Assembly (NCBI GenBank): GCA_934320655.1
Contig: CAKRFN010000008.1
Span: 1-64,000 of the forward strand
DNA length: 64,000 nucleotides
Origin: an uncultured Eubacterium sp.
GTDB lineage: Bacteria; Bacillota; Clostridia; Lachnospirales; Lachnospiraceae
Direction of reading: 5' to 3'
This document shows positions 54,145-63,793 of the stretch, piece after piece. The position numbers and the translations under genes are program-made. Each line of letters opens with the position of its first letter. Positions within the stretch are counted from its first letter, which is position 1. The notes beneath the pieces were generated by a model. It was given only the letters and a program-made list of their open reading frames with translations, ran no database searches and had not been told where the DNA came from.

Positions 54145-54183
54145 AAAACGCTCCCTCCTTTTCTTCTATGCATGGCACGAAAA

Positions 54184-54224
54184 GTGAGAGTGCCCGAAAC
54201 ACCTCCGTTTCGGAACGCTCTCAC
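54184..54224 (-). terminator. Terminator of cheV
   Basis: An outer stem GTGAGAGTG (54184-54192) with CGCTCTCAC (54216-54224) encloses an inner stem CCGAAAC/GTTTCGG; TTTTCG follows on the minus strand. Confidence 0.75.
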
Positions 54225-54249
54225 TCGTTTTGTCTAAAAAATGCTGTGA

Positions 54250-55158
54250 TTACATATCCGCACGATCAATCAACTGATCAATCGTATCCACTAACTGTCC
54301 AATCTCGGGTTTGGTCAACTGTGCATCCGCTCCCAACGCTTCACCCTTGCGCCGCATCTCCTCATTGACCAGTGATGAGAAAATAATTAACGGTATATTC
54401 TTAAGTTCACTGTCTGATTTCACGAGCTTTGTCAGGCGATGCCCGTCCATGATCGGCATCTCAATATCCGTGATAATACAATGAACATTCTCCTTGAGCG
54501 TACCTTCCTTTTTGTACTGCTGCAGCTTATCCCATGCCTCTTTTCCGTTCGGATTGACATTCAGGTTGGTATAACCTGACTTTTTCAGGCAATCGGTGAT
54601 CAGTTTGCTCAAAAGCGGTGAATCCTCTGCCATCAGGATCGGCGAATCGCATCTCTGGCGCTCTCCGCGCGACTCGATATCGCTCACCTTCAATCCGGTA
54701 TCCGGACTGATATCTGTCACAATCTTTTCGAAGTCGAGAATTATGACTAATTTATCTCCCAGCTTGATCACACCGGTGGATACGCCATCCTCTCCGGCAT
54801 TGATCGTTGAATCCGGCTCGATAATATCCGCCCATGACACTCTGTGAATACCAATCACCTCATCCACATGGAACGCCAGATCCAGCTTGTTGAAATTCGT
54901 GATAATAAACAGTCCCTTCTGTTCACCCTCGATCGCCAGCGACAGACACTTTTTCAGGTTGATCACTGTGATCATCGCATCACGCGGCATGAAAATACCT
55001 TCCACCTGAGGCTGTGCATTCGGAATAGGTGTCACCGGCTGGTAAGATAAGATTTCGCGAATTTTCGCCACATTGATACCGTAATGATTGTCGTTCAATG
55101 TGAACTCCAGAACCTCCAACTCATTTGTTCCGTTCTCCAACAAAATATTTGTATCCAT
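54250..55158 (-). CDS. cheV: Chemotaxis coupling protein CheV
   Basis: A 302-residue CheW-receiver fusion. Residues 12-155 are the CheW domain (LEFTLNDNHYGINVAKIREI, then IPNAQPQVEGIFMPRDAMITV); residues 172-300 are a receiver with acidic pair Glu178/Asp179 (AEDSPL), phospho-Asp231 (CIITDIEMPIMDG) and Lys in LTKPE. CheV links chemoreceptors to CheA and adjusts sensitivity when phosphorylated. Start: ATG 55158 behind GGGAGGAG. With two chemoreceptor genes in the window it points to a motile organism. An extended -10 (TGGTACAAT) lies about 55 bases upstream. Confidence 0.96.
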   Translation of the reverse strand: MDTNILLENGTNELEVLEFTLNDNHYGINVAKIREILSYQPVTPIPNAQPQVEGIFMPRDAMITVINLKKCLSLAIEGEQKGLFIITNFNKLDLAFHVDEVIGIHRVSWADIIEPDSTINAGEDGVSTGVIKLGDKLVIILDFEKIVTDISPDTGLKVSDIESRGERQRCDSPILMAEDSPLLSKLITDCLKKSGYTNLNVNPNGKEAWDKLQQYKKEGTLKENVHCIITDIEMPIMDGHRLTKLVKSDSELKNIPLIIFSSLVNEEMRRKGEALGADAQLTKPEIGQLVDTIDQLIDRADM

Positions 55159-55259
55159 ATAAATGTCTCCTCCCAAACCTGCAATGCCTCGCACTGCTCA
55201 TCACTTATGCCTATTGTACCATATATTGTTTTATAATTGCACCTATTTTTTCGTAATTT

Positions 55260-55976
55260 TTACAAAAATACGACACGGGATGTCTGTTGCTCCGTTGTTA
55301 CCTCAAGTTCCAACTGGTCGATCTGTGTAACCGCATTCTGATCCAGCTGAAAAATAATGACAGTATCCTCAATAGCCCCCGCCGGCAGGTCTTCCTCCCA
55401 GGTTGCCAGATTGTCCGGCATGATCGTCAGCTCCGAGCTTGCCTCCACGGTCTGATTAACCTTTACACGAAACTTCGGCAGGATCGCCAGCAGATCACAG
55501 CTCTGCGTTTTCTCCGTCGGATTCTGCAATGCCACATGCAGCACCAGCAGCTGTTTGCCACTCTCAGGCACTACCGTCTCATCATAACGATCCGTCAACT
55601 CCGCTCCAGTATAGACTGCCCGTACCTTTTTCAGCCCCAGCGCCTCGCTCAGTGTCGTCGTATCCGAACCCTGCTGTGCGCCGTCTGTTGTACCTGCCTG
55701 ATCCGGCGTCTGTGCGGTATCACCTGTCTGATCCTGCGCCGTATCCTCCGGCTGTTCATCCGCCGCTGTCCCATCATCCTCCGGGATGTACACGTACTGA
55801 TAACCCTCCGGCTGCTTCATATTATACTTTGCCACAATATGTGCTGCATAGTTTACAATGATTGCCTGCTCATCGGCTTCCAGTTCATATGGTGCTTCTC
55901 CGCACCCATACAGCGCACCAGCACTTAGAAGTAACAGTCCGCTCAAAAGTACCTTTTTTATTTGTAACCGCTTCAT
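55260..55976 (-). CDS. Lipoprotein with DUF-like Ig-fold C-terminal domain
   Basis: A 238-residue lipoprotein (lipobox ALYGC, Cys25). After residues about 30-60, a Thr/Gln/Asp-rich disordered linker (about 68-110) leads to a C-terminal beta domain with LLVLHVALQNPTEKTQSCDL and a final strand-rich end, like the small Ig-type accessory domains of Firmicute lipoproteins. No enzyme motif is visible. It follows the histidine kinase gene by about 80 bases and may be an output or accessory of that system. Function unknown. Confidence 0.65.
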   Translation of the reverse strand: MKRLQIKKVLLSGLLLLSAGALYGCGEAPYELEADEQAIIVNYAAHIVAKYNMKQPEGYQYVYIPEDDGTAADEQPEDTAQDQTGDTAQTPDQAGTTDGAQQGSDTTTLSEALGLKKVRAVYTGAELTDRYDETVVPESGKQLLVLHVALQNPTEKTQSCDLLAILPKFRVKVNQTVEASSELTIMPDNLATWEEDLPAGAIEDTVIIFQLDQNAVTQIDQLELEVTTEQQTSRVVFL

Positions 55977-56059
55977 GGTATCCTCCGCTCACCGCCGCCT
56001 GTGCCGGGTCATCAGACAGCCTCCGGCACAGTTCGACTATTTCTCTGCTATATATGGTA

Positions 56060-57577
56060 TCATTCTTTATCGATCGGTGCAACAGCATTTTTGTCCAGTT
56101 CGAACCAAAATTCCACACCATCGGAATGATTACATACCCCACAGGTTCTGTGATGTGAATCCATGATCGCTTTTACGATGGATAATCCGATTCCGCTGCC
56201 GCCGTATTCCCGCGTGCGCGCCTTATCTACTTTATAAAATTTGTCCCAGATATGCGCAATATCCTCGTCTGGAATATGGCTTCCCGTATTGAATACACTG
56301 ATCCGCAGCACATCTTCCTTACATGTATAAAAAATGCGGATCAGCTTGTCGCCCGCCACATAGTGGATCGCATTGCTCAGATAGTTGGTCATGACTTCCT
56401 CGATCTGGAACTCATCACCCCACACATACGCCTCCGACTCATCAAAGCTGAGCCGGATCTCATTTTGCCGCAGCAGCAGCGAATTGTTTTCAATCACTCC
56501 ACGGATCAGCTCCGTAATATCAAACCGGTCGATCGTGACCGGATCATTGCCAAATTCGAGATGGTTGAGTGTCAGCAGTTTTTGTACCATCCGGTTCATT
56601 TTGCCCGCCTCATCCATGATGACATCACAGTAAAAGCCGCGGCTTTCCGCATCATCGTTAATGCACTCATTCAGCCCTTCCGCATAGCCCTGGATCAGTG
56701 CCAGCGGCGTCTTTAACTCATGGGAGACATTCGACAAAAATTCCTTACGCATCTCATCGATCTGTTCCTTTTTCGCAATGTCACTCTTCAACTCATTATT
56801 TGCCGTCTTTAGTTCGCTGATCGCCCGCTCCAGCGTCGATGACAGACGGTTCATATAAATACCGAGCTGCTCAATCTCCTGACTATCATGTCCTTGCTCG
56901 TATTTCGCGCTGAAATCCAGCTCCGACATCTGCCCTGCAATCTGTGTGAGCTGCCGGATCGGCCGTGTAATGCGGCGGGTCACGATCATAACCACAAGTA
57001 TGCTGACCAGTATGCCGCTCAGTCCTATATACGCCAGAAAACGGTTCGATATCTGCACACTCTCACGGATGCTCTCCAATGCGGTACGCATCATAATGAG
57101 ATTGCCGTCCTCAAGCGTTCCCCAAAGCACCAGATATTCCGATGCCATACGGCTGTCCGTCACCTGCAAGATCATGTAGCTGCCGGTATTCTCCACATTT
57201 TTGCGCCCATTGTCCGACGCAGCGCCAAACAATACATCCATAAACTGCCGGGTCAGGTTCACACTGTCATTGGATGTGGAACGCACCACCGTTCCATCCG
57301 AGGTCACGACAAGAATCTCTATGTTCCCATTCGCGCTGATGCGGTCAAACTGCACATCGAAATCATCATCATTAAGCCTGCCGTCTGTGGCTGCGCGGTC
57401 AATCTCCCCATATCCGCTCTCAAGCTGCGCGATCTTCATTTTGCTGTAATACTGTCCCAGAAAGGTTGTATTTAAAAACCAGCACAGTAAAACTGTGCCG
57501 GCAACAAGTGCGATGATCACCATACCGATCTGGGTCGTGATCGATCGTTTGTGCGAATGCTCCATATGGTTTTTCAT
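56060..57577 (-). CDS. Sensor histidine kinase, EnvZ/OmpR type
   Basis: A kinase of about 505 residues: membrane helix 1 (about 12-35), extracellular sensor (about 36-185), helix 2 (about 188-208), HAMP (TRRITRPIRQLTQIAGQMSE), coiled coil, dimerisation domain with SNVSHELKTPLALIQGYAEG (His phospho-acceptor) and ATPase domain with LSNAIHYVAG, VFNTGSHIPDEDI and YGGSGIGLSIVKAI. The G box has Asn-Thr-Gly rather than Asp-x-Gly, common in this group. The start is uncertain between GTG 57601 and ATG 57577; AGGAG lies between the two. Partner of the regulator just upstream. Confidence 0.92.
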   Translation of the reverse strand: MKNHMEHSHKRSITTQIGMVIIALVAGTVLLCWFLNTTFLGQYYSKMKIAQLESGYGEIDRAATDGRLNDDDFDVQFDRISANGNIEILVVTSDGTVVRSTSNDSVNLTRQFMDVLFGAASDNGRKNVENTGSYMILQVTDSRMASEYLVLWGTLEDGNLIMMRTALESIRESVQISNRFLAYIGLSGILVSILVVMIVTRRITRPIRQLTQIAGQMSELDFSAKYEQGHDSQEIEQLGIYMNRLSSTLERAISELKTANNELKSDIAKKEQIDEMRKEFLSNVSHELKTPLALIQGYAEGLNECINDDAESRGFYCDVIMDEAGKMNRMVQKLLTLNHLEFGNDPVTIDRFDITELIRGVIENNSLLLRQNEIRLSFDESEAYVWGDEFQIEEVMTNYLSNAIHYVAGDKLIRIFYTCKEDVLRISVFNTGSHIPDEDIAHIWDKFYKVDKARTREYGGSGIGLSIVKAIMDSHHRTCGVCNHSDGVEFWFELDKNAVAPIDKE

Positions 57578-57593
57578 ATGCTGTTTCACGCTC

Positions 57594-58277
57594 CTATTCA
57601 CTTACTTCAAATTTATAGCCCATACCCCAGATCGTCTTGATATAGTCTCCGTGGCTGCCCATCTTGCTCCGCAGCTTTTTCACATGTGTGTCGATCGTTC
57701 TGGCATCGCCAAAATAATCATAGTTCCACACGCTGTTCAATATTTTCTCACGCGAAAGCGCAATACCCGCATTTTCTATAAAATAAGTGAGCAGCTCGAA
57801 CTCCTTATAGCTCAGTTCGACCGGTTTGCCGTCGATCGTGACCATATGTGCCGCCTGATCCACCGTAATCGCCCCTGCCGTGAGCGTCTGTGCCTCTGCG
57901 GTCTGGTTCGTACGCCGTAAAATTGCCTCCACGCGGGCAACCAGAATCTTCGGGCTGAACGGCTTGGAGATGTACTCGTCCACACCGAGTTCAAATCCGT
58001 TCAGTTCGTCGTTCTCCCCGCCTTTTGCCGTCAGCATGATAATCGGCACCTTGGAATGCTCACGGATCTCCTTGCACACCTCAAATCCGTTCATCTTTGG
58101 CATCATGACATCTAATATAATGAGAGAAATATCTTTGTCCGCATAAAACTTGTCCAACGCTTCCTCTCCGTCGCCTGCCTCTACGACATCATACCCTTTT
58201 TTTACAAGGAAATCCCGCACAAGCTTTCGCATACGGCTCTCATCATCCACTACCAGTATTTTAATCGTTTTCTCCAT
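57594..58277 (-). CDS. OmpR-family response regulator
   Basis: A 227-residue regulator with a receiver (acidic pair Asp11/Asp12, phospho-Asp56 in LIILDVMMPKMNG, Lys in SKPFSPK) and a winged-helix output domain (about 130-225, LSYKEFELLTYFIENAG, then RTIDTHVKKLRSKMG). Start: ATG 58277 behind AAGGAGAG. It overlaps the upstream membrane-protein gene by 17 bases and is directly followed by the kinase gene. Targets unknown. Confidence 0.95.
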   Translation of the reverse strand: MEKTIKILVVDDESRMRKLVRDFLVKKGYDVVEAGDGEEALDKFYADKDISLIILDVMMPKMNGFEVCKEIREHSKVPIIMLTAKGGENDELNGFELGVDEYISKPFSPKILVARVEAILRRTNQTAEAQTLTAGAITVDQAAHMVTIDGKPVELSYKEFELLTYFIENAGIALSREKILNSVWNYDYFGDARTIDTHVKKLRSKMGSHGDYIKTIWGMGYKFEVSE

Positions 58278-58806
58278 ATATCGCACTCTCCTTCTCACGG
58301 ACCGCATTTTCCCGCTCGGTCAGCTGCTGCTCCCACGCGGAATATTTATCAATCAGCTTATTTTCATAGTTAAGTACCGTCGGACTGTTGCTGCTGGCTG
58401 CGATCGCAAACATCACTACAATCACCGCCGCTGCCACAACGTTGACCACAACCGACCACCGGAATGCACGCCTGCTTCTGTCGTTTTCCTCTCGCAGCGC
58501 TTTGGTCGTTCCCGCCGCATCCTGCACATGTACGGTATCACCAATCGGAATCGGTGGAATGCTCTCGTTCGGCACCTGTGGCATTGTATGCAGATAATCC
58601 TGCAATTCACGCAGATATGCCCGGCCGACCGCCGTCTGGAACATCTGTTGCTCCACCATCCGCCGGTAGACCTGCAGCACCTGCTCCGGATGCTGTAAAT
58701 CCATGCGCGCCTTCATATAACGGACACCTTCCAACTCCTTTTTTGCCTCCGCCAGCACATCCTCCGATTCAAATAAAAACCCATCTACTACTTGTTCATG
58801 ACCCAT
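58261..58806 (-). CDS. Single-pass membrane protein coupled to a two-component system
   Basis: A protein of about 181 residues of unknown function. Residues 1-70 are helical and charged (FESEDVLAEAKKELEGVRYM), resembling a tail-interaction domain; one membrane helix lies near residues 118-140 (SVVVNVVAAAVIVVMFAIAA); the last 40 residues are a coiled coil outside the membrane (WEQQLTERENAVREKE). It overlaps the response-regulator gene by 17 bases, so its amount is tied to that system; a role as a kinase partner is inferred. Start ATG 58806 or GTG 58818. Confidence 0.65.
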   Translation of the reverse strand: MGHEQVVDGFLFESEDVLAEAKKELEGVRYMKARMDLQHPEQVLQVYRRMVEQQMFQTAVGRAYLRELQDYLHTMPQVPNESIPPIPIGDTVHVQDAAGTTKALREENDRSRRAFRWSVVVNVVAAAVIVVMFAIAASSNSPTVLNYENKLIDKYSAWEQQLTERENAVREKESAIYGEND

Positions 58807-59001
58807 ATCCAAACCCACTCTTTTTTATTTTCTATTGTTTATTATCATACATTTCACTTGAATTGCAAGCAAAAACTGTGTTTTTCACAATATCTACATA
58901 CACTCCCTGCGAATTACTTCTATATATTATAGCTTATATCTCATAAATTGTCCAAATTGCAATAAAAGCTAAAAAACATGTTCCATTTTTTAGTCATAAT
59001 A

Positions 59002-59010
59002 TGCTATAAT
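59002..59010 (+). promoter_or_regulatory. Extended -10 promoter of the second chemoreceptor
   Basis: TGCTATAAT, about 50 bases before the ATG at 59059. No clear -35 and no sigma-28 box. Confidence 0.45.
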
Positions 59011-59058
59011 GAAATTCAATATGTAGTTCGTTTCATACATTACTTTGAGGAGGCAATT

Positions 59059-60921
59059 ATGGGTAAGTTAAAACACAACTCTTTTGCAAAGAACGAAAAA
59101 ACTTCAAAGAAGGAAAAATCAGCCAAAAAAGCTGCTGCAAAGCCGGTTCAGGCGGCTGGGAAGAAACAGCCGAAAGGCAAGAAGGAAAAATGGCACGCAG
59201 GAAGCAGTATCAAAGTAAAGATTCTGATCCCGCTCCTCTCCCTGACAGCCGTGATCGTCGCATCCGGTCTGATCAATATGAACAGTATGCGCAAGATGCA
59301 GGCCAGCATCTCAGCGCTGACGACTGAGAGTCTGCCGACACAGGCTGCATTGCAGTCAGCGATTGCGGATTTCAGTGATCTACAGCGTCTGATCTATGCC
59401 CATTGTCTCGCCGAGGATAAACCCCACATGGAGGAATATCAGGCGAAGTCCGAGGAACTGTTCACCCAGATCGAGGATGCACTGACAACCTATGAGGCAG
59501 GTATCAGTTCTGATGAGGACAAGGCACTGATTGCAGAATTCCGCAAAAACTACGAGATGTACACTTATACATATCAGACAGCCGAGCAGCTCAGCTATAG
59601 CATGATGAAAAAGCTGGCACAGTCCTATGTTCCGAACCTGATGCAGAGCAGTGCCAACACGATGCAGGATCAGCTTCGTACGATGCGTTCAAACATTCAG
59701 GCTGCGATTGATCAGGAGGTAGCTGACCAGTATGCAAGCTATGAGCGCGCAGTTGTAGTTACCGTCACTGCTACGATCGTTGGTATTCTGATTGCACTCC
59801 TCGCCTTATTTATGACCAATCTCAGCGTGATCCGTCCAATCAAGAAAACAACCCAGAGTCTGGATCAGATCGTTGCCGATATTCAGGCAGGTCAAGGTGA
59901 TCTGACTGTCCGTATCAACGTGAAATCCAAGGACGAACTCGGACGGCTCGCAGCAGGTATCAATATATTTATTGAAACCTTACAGAACATTATGTCACAG
60001 ATTTCTGCCAACGCTGATCATCTTGGCAAGCTGGTGAACACTGTTTACGGCAGTGTAGGTACTGCCAGCGGCAATGCATCCGACATCTCTTCTCTGTTAG
60101 AGGAGCTGTCAGCTACGATGGAGGAGATCTCTTCTACCACAACGAGTGTAAACGCAGAAGTATCCGATGTCGGCTCGCAGGTATCCAGCATCGCGGAGGA
60201 GACCGAGTCCATGAACAGCTACGCAGGCGAAATGGAATCCCGTGCACAGGAATTAGAGCAGGTTGCCCAGCAGAGCAAAGACAGTACCGTCGAGGTTATC
60301 AGCGGTATCATTTCCGCACTGGAGCAGGCGATTGCAGACAGTAAGAGCGTATCAAAGGTCAACGACCTGACCGATGAGATCTTAAACGTATCCAGCCAGA
60401 CGAACCTGTTAGCGCTGAATGCATCAATCGAGGCAGCCAGAGCCGGAGAAGCCGGCAAAGGATTTGCGGTTGTCGCTGACGAGATCCGTACACTGGCTGA
60501 TTCAACGAGACAGACTGCCGGTAATATTCAGGAGATCAACCTGATGGTTGTACACGCGGTAGACGCGCTCGTAGACAACGCACATGCGATCGTAAATTAT
60601 GTCAATGAAACAGTTCTGCCAGATTATGATATGTTCGTAAAGACCGGAAAGCAGTACCGCGATGATGCAAGCTACATCAACGATACGATGAATTCCTTCC
60701 AGGGTCACACCAACCATCTGCTTCAGATCATGCAGCAGATCTCTGAGGCGGTTGCCGGTATTACAAAGGCGATTGAAGAAAGTGCACTCGGTGTTACAAA
60801 CGCAACCGAGAACACATCTACCCTTGTAAACAACATCGAGATCGTCAATCAGGAGATGGATACCAACCAGCGTATCAGCCTCCAGTTAAAGCAGGAAGCA
60901 GACCGTTTTACACACCTCTAA
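59059..60921 (+). CDS. Methyl-accepting chemotaxis protein with 4HB-type sensor
   Basis: A 620-residue chemoreceptor. The unusual N-terminus (residues 1-52) is very Lys-rich and cytoplasmic (KKEKSAKKAAAKPVQAAGKK). Membrane helix 1 about 55-77, four-helix-bundle sensor about 80-235, helix 2 about 237-260, HAMP (IRPIKKTTQSLDQIVADI), signalling hairpin with the tip SSQTNLLALNASIEAARAGE followed by AGKGFAVVADEIRTLA. GAGGAGG precedes the ATG. Ends before a terminator. It signals to CheA/CheW/CheV. Confidence 0.94.
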   Translation: MGKLKHNSFAKNEKTSKKEKSAKKAAAKPVQAAGKKQPKGKKEKWHAGSSIKVKILIPLLSLTAVIVASGLINMNSMRKMQASISALTTESLPTQAALQSAIADFSDLQRLIYAHCLAEDKPHMEEYQAKSEELFTQIEDALTTYEAGISSDEDKALIAEFRKNYEMYTYTYQTAEQLSYSMMKKLAQSYVPNLMQSSANTMQDQLRTMRSNIQAAIDQEVADQYASYERAVVVTVTATIVGILIALLALFMTNLSVIRPIKKTTQSLDQIVADIQAGQGDLTVRINVKSKDELGRLAAGINIFIETLQNIMSQISANADHLGKLVNTVYGSVGTASGNASDISSLLEELSATMEEISSTTTSVNAEVSDVGSQVSSIAEETESMNSYAGEMESRAQELEQVAQQSKDSTVEVISGIISALEQAIADSKSVSKVNDLTDEILNVSSQTNLLALNASIEAARAGEAGKGFAVVADEIRTLADSTRQTAGNIQEINLMVVHAVDALVDNAHAIVNYVNETVLPDYDMFVKTGKQYRDDASYINDTMNSFQGHTNHLLQIMQQISEAVAGITKAIEESALGVTNATENTSTLVNNIEIVNQEMDTNQRISLQLKQEADRFTHL

Positions 60922-60953
60922 GATGTAATGGATCAATCAATAAATGTATAAGC

Positions 60954-60986
60954 AAAAGCGCTACAGCCTCAGCTGCAGCGCTTTTT
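60954..60986. terminator. Bidirectional terminator
   Basis: AAAAGCGCTACAGC (60954-60967) pairs with GCTGCAGCGCTTTT (60972-60985), one mismatch, T-rich on both sides. Confidence 0.8.
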
Positions 60987-61012
60987 ATCAGCTCTTAATT
61001 ATGTTTTTTGTT

Positions 61013-63163
61013 TTATACTGACAGATACTTTCTCACTTCCGCACAAATCTGCTGCTCCTCAATCGGTTTTGACAGATAATTATCAAATCCATACTCCAGA
61101 TATTTCTTACGTGCGCCTGCCGCATCATCCGCTGTCAGCAGTATCACCGGAACCGGTGCTGTCTGCTTTTTCAGTTCCAGTTCACGTACCTTTTCGAATG
61201 CCTCTGTACCTTCCATCTCCGGCATCATCTGATCCATAAATATCATATCCACCGACTTGCGCTCTAAAATCCTCAGGCACTCCGCACCGCTCTTTGCCAT
61301 GATCGTTTTCAATCCCATCTTGCGAAGCCAGTTATCCATTTCTTTCAGATAAATCAGGTTGTCGTCGACTACCATGACGGTATGAACCTTTTTCGCCGCC
61401 TCATCACCCGTCTGTCCCTGTGCCTCATCAGCCGCTCCCTGCCGGACACCGAACGGCGTGTTGTCTACGACCCGTTCAGGGAACATCAGGCTGATCTTGG
61501 ACTGCGTGCCATCCACGCTGCAATACATCGTGCCCTTCATTTCCGCCAGCACCTTTGTACAGTATGCATACGGTATGTAATCCACCTTTTCTTCAAGCGA
61601 CTCCGCATCCTTGTGCCGCATTGCCTCCAGACGGTTAAACTCGCCTGTCGTTGCTCCGTTATCCTCCAGATACAGCGTTGTAATCAACAGCGTATCCGCA
61701 TAGCGTGTCTCTGACGTCACTTCCATCCGCATCTGTGATACCTTCGATGCGATACCGATACAGCGGAACACCGCAGAGAGCGCCTGCTCGATTCCATCCA
61801 GACTGCCATACCAGCGCTGCGGAATCTGCGGACTGGCAACAAACTCTGCCTGACGGCATCTGCCCTGTCTGCGCGCCTCCAGCATACCACTCAGCAGCCG
61901 AACAAGCTGTTCGGTCGAATATTCTGTCTCCTTCAGCCGAACCGCATCTTCCGATCCCGAATAATCCATCATGACAGCTACCATATCCTGCAACTTCTGC
62001 CCTGCCTCGAAGATCTCCAGCGTCATTTCCCTCACATCCTCCGAAGACCGTTCATCCTCATAGATCGCATCGGCGCGATCCTTGATAATATGCAGCGGAG
62101 AACCGAATCCATGTGTCATATGGTTCAAAAACAGGTTGCGGGTCTTGTCCAGATCTTTGGCACGCTTTTTCACCTGTTCCAGATCCTTCATATAATAATA
62201 CTCGTCGGTGCAGTCATACAGCCACATCACATATCCGGTCAGATCTCCGTTCTCCTTCAGCTCCGAGACAACCACATTACAGATCTTGCCGTTGTGCTCG
62301 ATCACATCGTGATTGTGGAGATAGATCAGCTCAATAATGACCTCCCGCTCTTTCGGCTTTTCCAGCTCCGGATAAAGCATGGCGGCGATCGCATTATAGG
62401 CTTTGACATTGCGCTCATTGTCGAGAATGATATAGCCCTCTGCCATCTCGTCCAGAATCGTCTCGCGTGCGATCTGCCCGTCATCCAGAATATGATAATT
62501 GCCGTTCGCCCGATAAGCGATCCAGCACGCCAGTACCATCAACGCCGACTGTGCATCATATCCGCCGGTCAACCCCGCCAGATTCAGCACATAGCCCAGA
62601 CACGGCAACACGGTAAAGACTGCCAGCACGGTCACAATCGCATCCTTTCCCTTGCTCTGGCGGATCACCGTACCGACATACAGAATCGCCGCGACCAGAC
62701 AGATCACATATGCCATATACACATATCCGAGCGGCGTACAGTCAAAATGGATCTGCACCGCCAGCAGATTTTCCTCAAAGGTATAATTGCGGAACAGGAT
62801 CTGCAAGCCCTCGTCCACACATATCAGAATGGCAAATACCACATTGAGCGTCCATAATATGTACGCCTGTATCTTTCCCACCGAGAAATCACACAGCAGT
62901 TCAATCAGATGCAGCATAAATACCAGATACAGCAACGCAGATACATATTGCGAACGCACCGCCCATTTGCTGCTCTGTTCGGACATCGTCGTCATCGCCT
63001 CCAGATAGCCATACATATTCAGTGCGGCACAGATCGATGCCACCAGCAGAATCCGCTGTTTTCTCGTGTTCTTTGTCTGATAGATCCGGTAGATCAACCA
63101 AAATGTTGCCAGAAACAGCGAAAACTGTATGATACGCACAACCATATACACCACATTTATCAT
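61013..63163 (-). CDS. 7TM receptor with PAS, degenerate histidine kinase and receiver domains
   Basis: A 716-residue membrane signalling protein. Residues about 1-220 contain seven membrane helices as in the histidine-kinase 7TM N-terminal domain; a PAS domain follows (about 230-325, EGYIILDNERNVKAYN); then a HisKA-like helix pair with NHMTHGFGSPLHII. In the place of the ATPase domain (about 430-560) the N box is replaced by LDGIEQALSAVFRCIG and no Gly-rich G boxes are seen. The C-terminus is a complete receiver (VVDDN, phospho-Asp in MIFMDQMMPEMEG, LLTAD, LSKP). It may be a pseudokinase that passes or stores phosphate. AGAGGGATG precedes the ATG. Confidence 0.83.
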   Translation of the reverse strand: MINVVYMVVRIIQFSLFLATFWLIYRIYQTKNTRKQRILLVASICAALNMYGYLEAMTTMSEQSSKWAVRSQYVSALLYLVFMLHLIELLCDFSVGKIQAYILWTLNVVFAILICVDEGLQILFRNYTFEENLLAVQIHFDCTPLGYVYMAYVICLVAAILYVGTVIRQSKGKDAIVTVLAVFTVLPCLGYVLNLAGLTGGYDAQSALMVLACWIAYRANGNYHILDDGQIARETILDEMAEGYIILDNERNVKAYNAIAAMLYPELEKPKEREVIIELIYLHNHDVIEHNGKICNVVVSELKENGDLTGYVMWLYDCTDEYYYMKDLEQVKKRAKDLDKTRNLFLNHMTHGFGSPLHIIKDRADAIYEDERSSEDVREMTLEIFEAGQKLQDMVAVMMDYSGSEDAVRLKETEYSTEQLVRLLSGMLEARRQGRCRQAEFVASPQIPQRWYGSLDGIEQALSAVFRCIGIASKVSQMRMEVTSETRYADTLLITTLYLEDNGATTGEFNRLEAMRHKDAESLEEKVDYIPYAYCTKVLAEMKGTMYCSVDGTQSKISLMFPERVVDNTPFGVRQGAADEAQGQTGDEAAKKVHTVMVVDDNLIYLKEMDNWLRKMGLKTIMAKSGAECLRILERKSVDMIFMDQMMPEMEGTEAFEKVRELELKKQTAPVPVILLTADDAAGARKKYLEYGFDNYLSKPIEEQQICAEVRKYLSV

Positions 63164-63302
63164 ATCTGCATCCCTCTTTTTCGTAATATTTTATCCGATC
63201 AATGCCTTTGTCTATCAGCATATTTATCCATCATCAGATACTATAATTTTATCCTCTTTCACACCGATTGTAAAGCGAAAAAGTAACATTCCAACATTAC
63301 AA

Positions 63303-63332
63303 ATGGACAGACACCATCCGGTATCTGCCCAT
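63303..63332 (-). terminator. Terminator of the FtsL/DivIC-like gene
   Basis: A 13-bp stem (63303-63315 with 63320-63332, two G-U pairs in the minus-strand RNA) followed by TTTG, 29 bases after the stop. Confidence 0.65.
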
Positions 63333-63361
63333 CTGAATGAAAGAATTCATAGGAAGGCTAT

Positions 63362-63793
63362 TTAATTTTGCGGGATGTCCCGTGTCTGAAACATATAATC
63401 ACTATCCTCGACGGAATAGTACACGACATTCCCCTCTTTCGGATACCCCATGCCAAGCTGCAATGCCTTTTCCTGTACCTCGCATCTGCCGACGGCATCC
63501 TCTAAGCGCTTCTGCGCGTCATCATTCTGCTGGCGCAGCGTATTCAGCTCCTTTTGCAGCACAGCGACCCGGTAGGTCTGCTGCTGCACCCGAAAACTGA
63601 TCTGTAAAAACACCGTGCACACAACTAAGGTCAGTACGGTGACAAGCACCAGACGAGCCAGCCTGCCGCGGCTCTCGCGCATCTCACGGTGCGCACGGAT
63701 CGTATAATATCGTTTCAGATGTTCTTCTCTCTGAGATCTGTAATAATCATCTATCTGCGCCTCTGTCATATAGGCAGCATTCTGTTCAAGCAT
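63362..63793 (-). CDS. FtsL/DivIC-like septum protein
   Basis: A 143-residue bitopic protein: basic cytoplasmic N-terminus (about 1-45), one membrane helix (about 47-67, LVLVTVLTLVVCTVFL), a coiled coil (about 68-112) and a C-terminal LGMGYPKEGNVVYYSVEDSD. The last motif (GM.xP....VVYY) is typical of FtsL/FtsB/DivIC proteins, which bridge the divisome to cell-wall synthesis. No mraW or pbp gene is visible beside it, so the assignment rests on architecture. The start overlaps the upstream partial gene by eight bases. Confidence 0.65.
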   Translation of the reverse strand: MLEQNAAYMTEAQIDDYYRSQREEHLKRYYTIRAHREMRESRGRLARLVLVTVLTLVVCTVFLQISFRVQQQTYRVAVLQKELNTLRQQNDDAQKRLEDAVGRCEVQEKALQLGMGYPKEGNVVYYSVEDSDYMFQTRDIPQN

